NCBI RefSeq assembly: GCF_900109355.1
Contig: NZ_FOBF01000005.1
Location: 1-64,000 of the forward strand
Length of the DNA stretch: 64,000 nt
Direction: 5' to 3'
From: Nonomuraea pusilla
GTDB lineage: Bacteria; Actinomycetota; Actinomycetes; Streptosporangiales; Streptosporangiaceae
Below, one piece after another: positions 15,874-24,892 of this stretch (position 1 is its first letter; each line of letters opens with the position of its first letter). The notes beneath the pieces were generated by a model that was not told the DNA's origin, made no database searches, and worked only from the letters and a program-made list of their open reading frames with translations. A program made the position numbers and the translations under genes.

Positions 15874-17222
15874 CGGGCGGCCTCCGCGTGCTGGACGGGC
15901 GCGAGCCGCACCCACTCGGGGACGCGGCGGTTGAGCGACATCACGGTCAGCTCCGCCAGGTGCTCGCGCGCCTCCTCGTCCTCGGCGAACAGGTCGGTGT
16001 CCGGCGTGACCGGCACGACCACGGTGTCGCCCGGGTCGGGCATCCGGCCCAGCCTGGCCAGGACGAGCCCGGCGAGCGTGTCGTAGTCGTCGCTCTCCGG
16101 CAGCGCGACGCCGGTGGCCCGCTCGACCTCGTCCAGCCGCAGCCAGCCGGGCACCTCCCAGACGCCGCCCGGCCGCTCCACGGGGCCGGCCGGCTCGGGG
16201 TCGTTCTCGTCCAGCAGCTCGCCGACCAGCTCCTCGGCCAGGTCCTCGACGGTGATGACGCCCGCCAGGCCGCCGTACTCGTCGATGACGCAGGCGATGT
16301 CGTCGCGCGCGCCGCGCATCCTGTCGAGGACGGCGGGCAACGGCAGCGAGTCGGGCACCAGCAGCGCCGGCCTGGTGACGCGGCCGATCCTGCCCTCGTC
16401 CAGCCCGGACGCCAGCAGCTCGCGCACGCCGGTCACGCCCGTGACGTCGCCGTCGTCGCCGAGCACCGGGTAGCGGGAGTGCCCGCACTCGCGCATGACG
16501 CCGAGCAGGTCGGAGATCGGCTGGGAGGCGCGGAGCACGACCACGCGCGGGCGCGGCACCATGATCTCCTCGGCGGTGCGGTCGCCGAACTCCAGTGCCC
16601 GTTCGAGCAGCTCCGACAGCCGCGGGGGCAGCTCGCCCGCCCTGGCCGACTCCTCGATGATCCGGGAGAGCTCCTCCGGCGTGGCGCCGTGCTCGACCTC
16701 CTCGACCGGCTCGATGCCGACGCGGCGGAGCAGGCCGGTGGCGGCCGAGTCGAACAGCCGCACCACCGGGCCGACGACCGCGAGGTACACGAGGGTCGAG
16801 GCGGCCAGGAACTTGGCCACCGGCTCGGGCCTGGCGATGCCGAGGTTCTTCGGGGCCAGCTCGCCGAGCACCATCTGCACGACCGTGGCGACGAACACGC
16901 CGACGGCCACGGACACTCCGGTGATCACGCCGTCGGGGAGTCCGAAGCCCTCCAGCCAGGGCCGTACGATCACGGCGATGGCGGGCTCGGCCAGGAAGCC
17001 GACCAGCAGCGCGGTGACGGTGATGCCGAGCTGCGCGCCGGAGAGCATGAACGACAGGCGGGAGGTGACTTGGAGGGCCTTCTCGGCGGCGCGGTCGCCC
17101 GCGGCGGCCTGCTCACGCAGCAGCCCGCGGTCAGCGGCGACGAACGCGAACTCCTGGGCCACGAAGTAGCCTGTCGCCGCGGTCAGAAGGAAGAGGGCCA
17201 GAAGGCCCAGATAGGCGCTCAC
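15870..17222 (-). CDS. CNNM/CorC-type membrane protein with CBS and CorC_HlyC domains
   Basis: The product has 450 residues: CNNM domain (about 1-190; GAQLGITVTALLVGF, MVLGELAPKNLGIA), a CBS pair (from VMRECGHSRYPVL and DEYGGLAGVITVEDL) and a C-terminal CorC_HlyC domain (about 350-430). Predicted role is divalent-cation efflux or control in the cytoplasmic membrane. Start is GTG at 17222 with GAAGG about 10 bases upstream. It is co-transcribed with the overlapping paralogue downstream. A promoter and a roughly 110-nt leader lie upstream (separate entry). Confidence 0.92.
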   Translation of the reverse strand: MSAYLGLLALFLLTAATGYFVAQEFAFVAADRGLLREQAAAGDRAAEKALQVTSRLSFMLSGAQLGITVTALLVGFLAEPAIAVIVRPWLEGFGLPDGVITGVSVAVGVFVATVVQMVLGELAPKNLGIARPEPVAKFLAASTLVYLAVVGPVVRLFDSAATGLLRRVGIEPVEEVEHGATPEELSRIIEESARAGELPPRLSELLERALEFGDRTAEEIMVPRPRVVVLRASQPISDLLGVMRECGHSRYPVLGDDGDVTGVTGVRELLASGLDEGRIGRVTRPALLVPDSLPLPAVLDRMRGARDDIACVIDEYGGLAGVITVEDLAEELVGELLDENDPEPAGPVERPGGVWEVPGWLRLDEVERATGVALPESDDYDTLAGLVLARLGRMPDPGDTVVVPVTPDTDLFAEDEEAREHLAELTVMSLNRRVPEWVRLAPVQHAEAAR

Positions 17223-17369
17223 CTGAGTGAGCCTTCAGAGGAACCCGTGCAGGCGCACGGGCAAAGACTCCACGGGTCCGCAGCGGACACGATCATCCTT
17301 TCGGTAGAGGTGGTCCCACAACCGTAACGACGCAGGTGGCATCTATGTTTCCCCAGGGCCCCGCGTCAA
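17223..17369 (-). promoter_or_regulatory. promoter and structured 5' leader of the CNNM/CorC operon
   Basis: On the minus strand TTGACG (17369-17364) and TAGATG (17345-17340) are separated by 18 bases, giving a transcript start near 17333 and about 110 nt of leader. The leader can form CCCGTGC-GCCT-GCACGGG (17261-17244), and a second CACGGG/CCCGTG copy (17276-17271) could compete for the same partner. GTCCGC-T-GCGGAC lies at 17288-17276. No known riboswitch consensus was recognised. Confidence 0.5.
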
Positions 17370-17465
17370 GGTCCGCCTACTTTTCCGTGGGAAAACCATG
17401 ACGACCCGTCTTCACCCGCCGGAGCTGGGACGTAGCGTCTATGACAAGCGAAGGAAGAAGGAGAA

Positions 17466-18749
17466 GTGTCTGAGGACGACCGGACGCGGGCGATGCGCCC
17501 GCCAGGCGACGGCCGCCCCCTGCCCCAGAGGCCCGGCGACGGCCCGCGTTCGGGCGGTGCCCCCGCCCACCACATCCCGTCCGGCGGTTCGGACGCGCCC
17601 ACGCACAAGCTCCCGGCCGTCGGGCCCTCCGACGCGCCGCCGCCCCCGCCCCCGCCTCCAGGGGAGGAGCCGAGGGGCAGGTCGCGCGTCTACGGCAGGG
17701 AACGTTCCGGCGGCGGCCCCGTCAAGCCGCTGACCCCCCGCCGCGAGACGGGCGGCGAGCGGCCCCAGGAGCGCCCCAGAGGGCCGCGCAGGCGCCCGTC
17801 GGGCCGGACGATCATCAAGATCGTCGCGGCGGTCCTGGCGGCGCTCCTGGTGGCCGCCGTGGGCCTGGTGTTCTGGATCGACTCCCGGCTGAAGGGCATC
17901 GACGGCGCGCTCGACGACTACGACGGCCGCGTGGCCGACACGCCGGGCTCCAACTGGCTGCTCGTCGGCTCCGACAGCCGCAAGGGCCTGTCGGCGGCCG
18001 AGCGCAGGAGGCTCGCCACCGGCCGCGCCGTGGGGCAGCGCACCGACTCGATGATGCTGCTCCACATCCCCGAGGGCGACGGCAGGCCCACGCTGGTCAG
18101 CCTGCCGCGCGACTCCGCCGTCACGATCCCGGGCCGGGGGCGCGACAAGCTCAACGCCGCGTACGCCACCGGGGGCCCCAAGCTGCTCGTGCGAACCGTG
18201 GAGACGGTCACGGGCGTGCACATCGACCACTACATGGAGATCGGCTTCGCCGGGTTCGTCGACATCGTCGACGCCGTCGGCGGTGTGGAGATCGACGTGC
18301 GGGCCGCCGTGGACGACCCGAAGGCCGGGCTGAAGCTGAAGAAGGGCAAGCAGGTGCTGAACGGCTCGCAGGCCCTCGGCTACGTCCGCACCCGCAAGGG
18401 TGGGGCGCTGCCGGACTTCGAGCGTACGAAGCGCCAGCGGCAGTTCCTGGGCGCGGTGGTGAAGAAGGCGGCGAGCCCGGGCGTGCTCATCAACCCGTTC
18501 ACGTCGATCCCGCTGGCGATGAGCGCCACCGACGCGGTGGAGGTCGATCCCGGCACGGGCGTGTTCGACATGCTGTCGCTGGGCCTGGCCATGGGTGACA
18601 GCCCGCAGACCACGGTGGTGCCGTTCGGCGGCAACGAGAACGTCGGGGGCGGCGTGGGCGTGAAGTGGGACAGGGAGAAGGCCCTCGCGCTGTTCAACGC
18701 GCTCAAGGAGGACCGTCCGGTCCCCAAGGAGATCCTCGACGCGCGCTGA
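17466..18749 (+). CDS. LCP (LytR-CpsA-Psr) family cell-wall glycopolymer ligase
   Basis: The product has 427 residues. A long Pro/Gly/Arg-rich cytoplasmic N-terminus (about 1-115, including a run of eight prolines) precedes one transmembrane helix (about 117-140) and the external LCP domain. LCP motifs include LLVGSDSRKG, RTDSMMLLHIP, VSLPRDSAVTIPG, KLNAAYATGG and GYVRTRKG. Family members transfer undecaprenyl-linked glycopolymers to peptidoglycan. Start is GTG at 17466, with overlapping GAAGGA and AAGGAG sites upstream. Confidence 0.92.
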   Translation: MSEDDRTRAMRPPGDGRPLPQRPGDGPRSGGAPAHHIPSGGSDAPTHKLPAVGPSDAPPPPPPPPGEEPRGRSRVYGRERSGGGPVKPLTPRRETGGERPQERPRGPRRRPSGRTIIKIVAAVLAALLVAAVGLVFWIDSRLKGIDGALDDYDGRVADTPGSNWLLVGSDSRKGLSAAERRRLATGRAVGQRTDSMMLLHIPEGDGRPTLVSLPRDSAVTIPGRGRDKLNAAYATGGPKLLVRTVETVTGVHIDHYMEIGFAGFVDIVDAVGGVEIDVRAAVDDPKAGLKLKKGKQVLNGSQALGYVRTRKGGALPDFERTKRQRQFLGAVVKKAASPGVLINPFTSIPLAMSATDAVEVDPGTGVFDMLSLGLAMGDSPQTTVVPFGGNENVGGGVGVKWDREKALALFNALKEDRPVPKEILDAR

Positions 18750-18837
18750 CGTCGCGGGCCGGGCGGCCGCGATCCCCGCCGCCCGGCGCCGGGGGCGGCG
18801 CGCGTGACGGTCATGCTTCATCACTAACCTCCCAGAC

Positions 18838-19443
18838 ATGGCTATCTCGGAGAAGTTGCACGCCATCGGCCGTCCGCTGCTGGAGGAGCAGCTCGCGCAC
18901 CCGACCGTCGTGGGCATCGGACGCGGCGACCTGCCGGAGCCGGTCTTCCGTTCGTGGCTGGAGCAGGACTACCTGTACCTGCTGGACTACGTGCGGGTGT
19001 TCGCGCGGCTGGCCTGGCAGGCGCCGGACGGGCACCTGGGCGACCTGGTGGACCTGGCGCACGCGACGTACCACGACGAGCTGAGGCTGCACCGGTCGCT
19101 GTCGGCGGAGTTCGGCGCCGACCTGGAGGGCGCGGTCAAGGGGCCGGCGTGCGAGGCGTACACGCGGTTCCTGCTGGAGTCGGCGGCGTCGTACGGGGAG
19201 GGGCTGGCCGCGCTCTACCCCTGCATGTGGGGATATTCGACCCTCGGCAAGATCTTGGCGGAGAACCCGCCGACTGAGCCGAGATATCGGGCGTGGGTGG
19301 ACACGTACGCCGATCCCGGGTTCGCGGCACTCACGGTGAGGATCGCCCAGATGATCGACGAGGCCGACCCCGACCCGGTGCGGGCGGAGGCTCTGTTCAC
19401 CGAGGGCATGGCCCACGAGCTGGCCTTCTGGGACGTGCCGTAG
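18838..19443 (+). CDS. tenA: TenA-family aminopyrimidine aminohydrolase
   Basis: The product is 201 residues, all-helical TenA fold, cytoplasmic. Conserved parts are FRSWLEQDYLYL (substrate Asp D44), ATYHDELRLH, and C129 in ALYPCMWGY, the position of the catalytic Cys in TenA_C proteins. EGMAHELAFWD lies at the end. It hydrolyses 4-amino-5-aminomethyl-2-methylpyrimidine to HMP for thiamine salvage. The TPP-riboswitch-controlled transporter at 20905 supports that role. TAACCT lies 7 bases before the ATG, and no Shine-Dalgarno is seen, so it is leaderless. Confidence 0.9.
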   Translation: MAISEKLHAIGRPLLEEQLAHPTVVGIGRGDLPEPVFRSWLEQDYLYLLDYVRVFARLAWQAPDGHLGDLVDLAHATYHDELRLHRSLSAEFGADLEGAVKGPACEAYTRFLLESAASYGEGLAALYPCMWGYSTLGKILAENPPTEPRYRAWVDTYADPGFAALTVRIAQMIDEADPDPVRAEALFTEGMAHELAFWDVP

Positions 19444-19482
19444 TTTCCACAGCCTGTGGACGGCGGACCGTACCCTGGGGGC

Positions 19483-20361
19483 ATGCCGGAACTTCCCGAA
19501 GTGGAGTCCCTCGCAGAGTTCCTCAAGGAACGGGCCGTGGGGCGCACCGTCCTGGCGGTCGACGTGGTGGCCGTCCAGGCGCTCAAGACGTTCGACCCGC
19601 CGGTCACCGCGCTCGGCGGGCTGACCGTCACGGGCGTGGCCAGGCACGGCAAGTTCCTCGACCTCGACTGCGACGGCCTGCACCTGGTCGTCCACCTGGC
19701 CAGGGCGGGCTGGCTGCGCTGGCGCGACGACCTGTCGGGCGCCAAGCCGGTACGCCCGGGCAAGGGGCCGCTGGCCGCGCGCGTGCGGTTCGCCCCCGGC
19801 GACGACGGCCTGGCCCCCGGGTTCGAGCTGACCGAGGCGGGCACCCAGAAGCGCCTGGCCGTGTACGTCACCCGCGACCCGCGGGAGGTTCCCGGCGTCG
19901 CCGCGCTCGGCCCCGATCCGCTCGACCCGTCGTTCACCGTCGACACGCTCAGGCGGATCGTGTCCGGCAGCCGCATGCAGATCAAGGGCCTGCTGCGCGA
20001 CCAGAAGGTCGTCGCGGGCATCGGCAACGCCTACTCGGACGAGGTCCTGCACGCCGCGCGGATGTCGCCGTTCAAGATCGCTGGGACGCTCACCGACGCC
20101 CAGGTGGCCGACCTGCACGAGGCCGTCGTCGCGACGCTGCGCGAGGCCGTCGAGCGGGCGCGCGGGCTGGCGGCCAAGGACCTGAAGGCGGAGAAGAAGT
20201 CGGGCCTGCGGGTGCACAACCGGGCGGGGCAGCCCTGCGACGTCTGCGGCGACACCATCAGGGAGGTGTCGTTCTCCGACTCGGCGCTGCAGTACTGCCC
20301 CACCTGCCAGACCGGCGGAAAACCGCTCGCCGACCGCAGGCTGTCCCGGCTGCTCAAGTAG
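19483..20361 (+). CDS. Fpg/Nei-family DNA glycosylase
   Basis: The product has 292 residues. I chose ATG at 19483 because the family needs an N-terminal Pro after Met removal and the sequence MPELPEVES provides it; Glu follows as the second catalytic residue. The H2TH region has QIKGLLRDQKVVAGIGNAY, and a C-terminal zinc finger has CDVC and CPTC. It excises oxidised bases and cleaves the abasic site. TACCCT lies 6 bases before the ATG, so leaderless. LKAEKKSGLRVHNR precedes the zinc finger. Confidence 0.93.
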   Translation: MPELPEVESLAEFLKERAVGRTVLAVDVVAVQALKTFDPPVTALGGLTVTGVARHGKFLDLDCDGLHLVVHLARAGWLRWRDDLSGAKPVRPGKGPLAARVRFAPGDDGLAPGFELTEAGTQKRLAVYVTRDPREVPGVAALGPDPLDPSFTVDTLRRIVSGSRMQIKGLLRDQKVVAGIGNAYSDEVLHAARMSPFKIAGTLTDAQVADLHEAVVATLREAVERARGLAAKDLKAEKKSGLRVHNRAGQPCDVCGDTIREVSFSDSALQYCPTCQTGGKPLADRRLSRLLK

Positions 20362-20412
20362 CGGCTCACGCAACGGTACGTGCTCACGCCCGCGGCGCGA
20401 GATGATGGACGC

Positions 20413-20736
20413 ATGACCGTTCCAGAGATCGAGGCCAAGGACGTCCCCGACGACGCCTACCTGCTTGACGTGCGCGAACAGGAGGAGTGGGTGGCGGGCC
20501 ACGCGCCCGGCGCCGTGCACATCCCCATGTCCCAGATCCAGGGGCGCGTCGACGAGGTGCCAGGCGACCGCACCGTGTACGTCGTCTGCCGGGTCGGCGG
20601 GCGTTCGATGCAGGTGGCCGCGTGGCTGTCGCGCCTCGGCCGCGAGGCCGTGAACGTCGGCGGCGGCATGCAGTCGTGGGAGGGCGCGCACCGGGCCATG
20701 GTGAGCGAGACGGGACAACCTCCGTACGTCGCCTGA
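20413..20736 (+). CDS. single-domain rhodanese-like sulfurtransferase
   Basis: The product has 107 residues: LLDVREQEEWVAGHAPGAVHIPM and the active-site loop CRVGGRS with C59 as persulfide-carrying nucleophile. Cytoplasmic. It probably moves sulfane sulfur; the nearby thiamine genes make a sulfur-donor role possible, but nothing proves a link. The ATG at 20413 is preceded by GATGAT rather than a ribosome binding site. Confidence 0.9.
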   Translation: MTVPEIEAKDVPDDAYLLDVREQEEWVAGHAPGAVHIPMSQIQGRVDEVPGDRTVYVVCRVGGRSMQVAAWLSRLGREAVNVGGGMQSWEGAHRAMVSETGQPPYVA

Positions 20737-20807
20737 ACGCCGGTCGAACACCCCACTGTGGCGGATCTCCCGCCATTACGGCATGATGAGGGCGCTAACT
20801 TCAGATC

Positions 20808-20897
20808 GTCGCGGGAGCTCGGGGTGCCGGGCTGAGAGGGCAGCTACAGATCCGCTGCCGACCGCCTGAACCTGTCCGGATAATGCCGGCGTAGGGA
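20808..20897 (+). promoter_or_regulatory. TPP (THI-box) riboswitch
   Basis: The conserved blocks are present in order: GGGGTGCCGGGCTGAGAGGG, ACCGCCTGAACCTGTCCGGA and TAATGCCGGCGTAGGGAG. The element ends 7 bases before the ATG of cytX, so control is likely by masking the ribosome binding region within TAGGGAG. TPP binding should switch the transporter off. Confidence 0.95.
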
Positions 20898-20904
20898 GTG
20901 TGCG

Positions 20905-22248
20905 ATGGCGCATGTCGTCGACGAAGTTCCGCTGACCCTCGAAGGCGCGCCGCCCAAGACCCTCGGCGTCCTCGACCAGGGAGCCCTCTGGGCCAACCTC
21001 GGGGTCAGCCTCCTCGGCTTCTCGGGGGCGCTGCTCCTGCTCGACCCGCTCGGCAACGCGCCGCTCAGCCTGGCCGCCGCCCTCACGGCCGCCGTCGTCG
21101 GCAGCCTCATCGGCACCGCCATGGTGGGGCTGTCCGCCATCCCCGGCACGCAGACCGGGCAGCCCGCCATGGTGCTGCTGCGCGGCCTGTTCGGCGCCAA
21201 GGCGTCGTACGTGCCGACGGTGCTCAACATCGTCCAGATGCTCGGATGGGGCGCGTTCGAGCTCTGGGTGATCGCCAAGGCCGCCAGCGCGATCTTCCCC
21301 GGGGTGCCGTACCAGGTGTGGGTGCTCGTCGCGGGCGTGCTCACGACGGTGCTCAGCATCTGGCCGCTCGGCTCGGTCCGGCTGCTGCGGCGCTACGTCA
21401 CCGTCGGCGTGATCGTGTCGATGGCCTGGTTCGCCGTCGTGTTCCTCCGCGACGCGCCCGCCCACACCGGCGGCACCTGGACCGGCTTCGCCCCCGCCGT
21501 CGACTACGTGATCGCGCTGTCGGTGTCGTGGGTGCCGATGGCCGCCGACTTCGCCCGCCACTCCCGCTCCGGCCGGGCCGCGTTCACCGGGATCGTCGGC
21601 GGCTACACGCTGGCGCAGGTCGCCTGCCTCGGCCTCGGCGTGTACGCGGTCGCCATCGCCGGAGCCGGCGCCGTGAACGCCGACGGCACGGCCGTGTTCA
21701 CGCCGTTCGTCGCCGCGCCGCTCGGCGCGCTGTTCTTCGCGATCCTGGTGCTGCGCGAGACCGACCAGTCGTTCGCCAACGTCTACTCCACCACCGTCTC
21801 GCTGCAGAACCTCATGCCGCGCGTCGACCGCAGGGTCTTCTCCACCGTCATCGGCGTGCTCACCGTCACCATCGCGCTCGTCGTGGACGTCGCCTCGTAC
21901 GGCGCCTTCCTCGGCGTGATCGGCGCGGTGTTCGTCCCGATGTTCGCCGTGCTCGCCGTGGACTACTTCCTGCTCGGCGGCTCCCGGAACTGGGACACCG
22001 GCGAGGACGCCCCCGCGCGCCCGGCGATGCTGGCGCCGTGGGCGCTCGGCTTCGTCGCGTACTGGCTGACCACCTCCAGCCCGACCATGGCCGGGTGGGA
22101 CGGCTTCTGGGCGGCCGTGCGCCACGCGATCGGCTTCACCCGGCAGCCGTGGATGAACGGCGCGCTCGGCGCCGCCCTGGTGGCCGCGCTCGCGACGCTG
22201 CTCGTCGGGGCGCTCAGCGGGCGGCTGAGGCGCGCTGCTCGACGGTGA
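20905..22248 (+). CDS. cytX: CytX-like purine/cytosine permease family transporter, probable HMP importer
   Basis: The product has 447 residues and about twelve hydrophobic segments of the NCS1 family. Signatures are GALWANLGVSLLGFSGALLL near the N-terminus, PAMVLLRGLFGAKASYVP and VLNIVQMLGWGAFELWV. Control by a TPP riboswitch identifies the CytX branch, which imports hydroxymethylpyrimidine for thiamine salvage. Its last 35 bases overlap the 3' end of the convergent ogt gene. Confidence 0.9.
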   Translation: MAHVVDEVPLTLEGAPPKTLGVLDQGALWANLGVSLLGFSGALLLLDPLGNAPLSLAAALTAAVVGSLIGTAMVGLSAIPGTQTGQPAMVLLRGLFGAKASYVPTVLNIVQMLGWGAFELWVIAKAASAIFPGVPYQVWVLVAGVLTTVLSIWPLGSVRLLRRYVTVGVIVSMAWFAVVFLRDAPAHTGGTWTGFAPAVDYVIALSVSWVPMAADFARHSRSGRAAFTGIVGGYTLAQVACLGLGVYAVAIAGAGAVNADGTAVFTPFVAAPLGALFFAILVLRETDQSFANVYSTTVSLQNLMPRVDRRVFSTVIGVLTVTIALVVDVASYGAFLGVIGAVFVPMFAVLAVDYFLLGGSRNWDTGEDAPARPAMLAPWALGFVAYWLTTSSPTMAGWDGFWAAVRHAIGFTRQPWMNGALGAALVAALATLLVGALSGRLRRAARR

Positions 22249-22786
22249 GCAGGTGCTGCTTGGCGGCCACGCCCCCGGCGTAGTCGCCGAGCGTGCCGTC
22301 GGCGCGTACGACGCGGTGGCACGGCACGATCACGCACACCGGGTTGCCCGCCAGGGCGTTGGAGATCGCGCGCAGCGCCCTGGGCCGCCCGATCAGCTCG
22401 CCGAGCGCCTCGATCGTCGTGGTCGTGCCGTACGGCACCGCCATGGTCTTCTGCAGCACCGTACGGGCGAAGGACATGGCGAGCGACAGGTCCACCGGCG
22501 TGGCGAAGGCCCGCAGGCGGCCCGAGAAGTACGCGTCGAGCTCCCTGCGCACCGGGTCGAGCCGGCGCGGGTCGGGCCCGATGAACGAGCCGACGTGCTT
22601 CAGCACCTGCTCGAAGACGCGGTTCTCGTCCTCGAAGCTGCAGGCCACGATGCCCCGGGCGGTGACCGCCAGCGTCAGCCTGCCCACGGCGCCGTCGTAC
22701 GTGCCGAACGCGATGTCGGGCGGGCTCTTTCCCCGATAGGTGGGAGAGGTCACGCGCAACAGGGCGTCGAGATCGTTGCCCGACAT
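22214..22786 (-). CDS. ogt: methylated-DNA--protein-cysteine S-methyltransferase
   Basis: The product has 190 residues. The C-terminal DNA-binding domain contains VPYGTTTTIEALGELIGRP and the acceptor C156 in VIVPCHRVV; the N-terminal domain is RNase H-like. It removes O6-alkyl groups from guanine in a suicide reaction. Start at ATG 22786 is supported by GAGGGTGAG upstream. The 3' end overlaps cytX by 35 bases on the other strand. Confidence 0.93.
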   Translation of the reverse strand: MSGNDLDALLRVTSPTYRGKSPPDIAFGTYDGAVGRLTLAVTARGIVACSFEDENRVFEQVLKHVGSFIGPDPRRLDPVRRELDAYFSGRLRAFATPVDLSLAMSFARTVLQKTMAVPYGTTTTIEALGELIGRPRALRAISNALAGNPVCVIVPCHRVVRADGTLGDYAGGVAAKQHLLTVEQRASAAR

Positions 22787-22881
22787 ACGCTCACCCTCTT
22801 CACCCACCAGAAAAAGCCGTGACCGCAGCGTATCGGACGGATCGCCCGACGCACCCACCGCGCCACGTGCACTATGGAGGT

Positions 22882-24750
22882 GTGGGTGACGCATGGGCCG
22901 GCAGTGACGAGGACATCGCTCGCGCGGTGCTCGCCGGTTCCCCCAACGCCGTCGTCGCCCTCGACAGGGACCAGACCGTCCTCGTCTGGAACGCCGCCGC
23001 CGAGCGGCTGTTCGGCTGGTCCGCCGAGGAGATGCTCGGGCGCAGGCCCCCGATCGTCCCCGCCGAGCTGACGGCCGAGCACAACGCGGTGCTCGAACGG
23101 GTCCGCACCGGAGGCCAGGTGTCGCTGCGCACCCGCCGCTTCCACAGGGACGGCACCCTGCTCGACGTGCGCGTCGACACCGCCGCCCTGATGGTCGGCA
23201 ACTCGGTCGCCGGCTACGTCTGCGTCCACCATCTCGTCCAGACCGACGAGGCGGCGAGGAGCCGCATGGCGCGCAGGGCGCGGCTGGTCCGCCGGCTCAC
23301 CGACGTGGTCGGCGACATCAACGCCGAGCTGGAGCTGCCCGCCGTGCTCGACCGCATCTCGGCCAGCCTCACCGAGCTGACCGGCGCCGACGGCGGCGGC
23401 TTCGTCCTCATCGAGGACGACAGGCTGCGGCTGGTCAGCACGTACCAGTTGCCGGAGGAGATCCGCGGCACCACCACCGACCTGCGCACGAGCCTGGTCG
23501 ACAAGCTGCTGCGCACCGGCAAGACCGTCCTGCTGGAGTCGCAGGGCCTGGGCGGCCTGGTGTGGGCCCGGATGCCCGGCCTGCACACGATCGCCCTCGG
23601 CCTCGCCGCGGTCGGCGGGCGTCCCTATGGCGCGCTGTACGCGCTGTTCGCCCGCCGCACCCCCGGCCACGTCGAGCTTGAGCTGCTCGAACTGCTCGCC
23701 GGCCACGCCGGCATCGCGGTCGGCAACGCCGTGGCCTACCAGGAGGCCGTGCGGCAGCGGGCGCACGAGCGGGCCGTCTTCGACGCGAGCGCCGACGGCA
23801 TCGCCGTGCTCGACGAGCGGCGCCGCGTGTCGCGGTGGAACCCGGCAGCGGCCGAGCTGACCGGCTACGCCCCCGAGGCGGTCCTCGGCAGGCCGACGCC
23901 GTTCCCCGTGCCGTCGCCGGGCGAGACGTACACGGTCCAGCTGAAGAGCGGGCGGTGGCTGGAGGTGGTGAGCGCGGAGATCGAGGAGACCGGCGAGCTG
24001 GTGATCGACTTCCGTGACGTCACCACGGCCAAGGAGCTGGAGGAGGCCAAGGACCTCTTCCTCGCCACCACCAGCCACGAGCTGCGCACCCCGATCACGA
24101 TCGTGCGGGGGTTCGCCGGCACCCTCGACTCCCGCTGGGACAAGCTGACCGACGACGAGCGCCGCTCCGCCGTCCACACGATCGCGGAGCGGGCGAGGTC
24201 GCTCGGGCAGCTCATGGACCACCTGCTGCTGGGCGCGCGGGCCGGGGCCGAGGAGCTCGCGGTGCGCATCGAGGCGTTCGACCTGGCCGACCGGGTCAGG
24301 GCGGCCACGCTGGGGCTGCCCGTGCTGTCCGACAGGCACCGGGTCGAGGTGGACGTCGAGGACGGCCTGCCGTACGTGCTGGGCGACGCGCTCGCCACCG
24401 ACATCGTGCTCGGCCAGTTGCTGGAGAACGCGTTCAAGTACTCGCCCGCGGGCGGGCTGATCAGGGTGGCGGCCTGGCGGGAGGACGACCGGGTGGTCGC
24501 CGTCGTCGAGGACGAGGGCGTCGGAATCGCCCCGCCTGACCGAGAACGGATCTTCGAGCGGTTCGTCCAGGTGGACAGCGGCGACAGGAGGAGGTTTGGT
24601 GGAGTGGGGCTCGGGCTCTACATCGTCCGCAGTCTGGCCAGGGCACAGGGAGGCGACGTGACCGCGCAGCCGCGACCGGGAGGCGGCACCAGGATGAGGC
24701 TCGTCATGAGACGTGCTTCCCCTATCCGATCCGACACACCGATGCGGTAA
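22882..24750 (+). CDS. soluble sensor histidine kinase, PAS-GAF-PAS-HisKA-HATPase
   Basis: The product has about 622 residues from GTG 22882 (GTG 22819 is also in frame; neither has a well-spaced ribosome binding site). There is no transmembrane helix, so it is cytoplasmic. A PAS domain (about 10-125), a GAF domain (about 145-290) and a second PAS (about 295-380) precede the HisKA domain, with phosphoacceptor H399 in SHELRTPITIV. The ATPase domain has LLENAFKYSP, DEGVGIAP and GGVGLGLYIV. No response regulator gene is adjacent, so it is an orphan kinase; the signal is unknown. Confidence 0.88.
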   Translation: MGDAWAGSDEDIARAVLAGSPNAVVALDRDQTVLVWNAAAERLFGWSAEEMLGRRPPIVPAELTAEHNAVLERVRTGGQVSLRTRRFHRDGTLLDVRVDTAALMVGNSVAGYVCVHHLVQTDEAARSRMARRARLVRRLTDVVGDINAELELPAVLDRISASLTELTGADGGGFVLIEDDRLRLVSTYQLPEEIRGTTTDLRTSLVDKLLRTGKTVLLESQGLGGLVWARMPGLHTIALGLAAVGGRPYGALYALFARRTPGHVELELLELLAGHAGIAVGNAVAYQEAVRQRAHERAVFDASADGIAVLDERRRVSRWNPAAAELTGYAPEAVLGRPTPFPVPSPGETYTVQLKSGRWLEVVSAEIEETGELVIDFRDVTTAKELEEAKDLFLATTSHELRTPITIVRGFAGTLDSRWDKLTDDERRSAVHTIAERARSLGQLMDHLLLGARAGAEELAVRIEAFDLADRVRAATLGLPVLSDRHRVEVDVEDGLPYVLGDALATDIVLGQLLENAFKYSPAGGLIRVAAWREDDRVVAVVEDEGVGIAPPDRERIFERFVQVDSGDRRRFGGVGLGLYIVRSLARAQGGDVTAQPRPGGGTRMRLVMRRASPIRSDTPMR

Positions 24751-24892
24751 CGAGGTGGTCACAGTTGCGCTGATCTATCGTCCAATGTGTACAAGCTGTG
24801 ATCGAGATGCGGTTTCTGGGATTGAGTAACGGGGCATTTCGGTCGTACCGGGGAGTGTTCCCACGGGGGGCACAGGGAACGGGGAGGTGGGT

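Noticed and set aside
17223..17333. Known M-box or Mn riboswitch before the CNNM/CorC genes
   Set aside because: None of the conserved sequence blocks I know for these classes is present; only generic alternative hairpins remain, reported as a finding.
22819..22881. Longer N-terminus of the PAS-GAF histidine kinase from GTG 22819
   Set aside because: No ribosome binding site or -10 box fits that start, and the extra 21 residues are not part of the PAS domain; left as an alternative.
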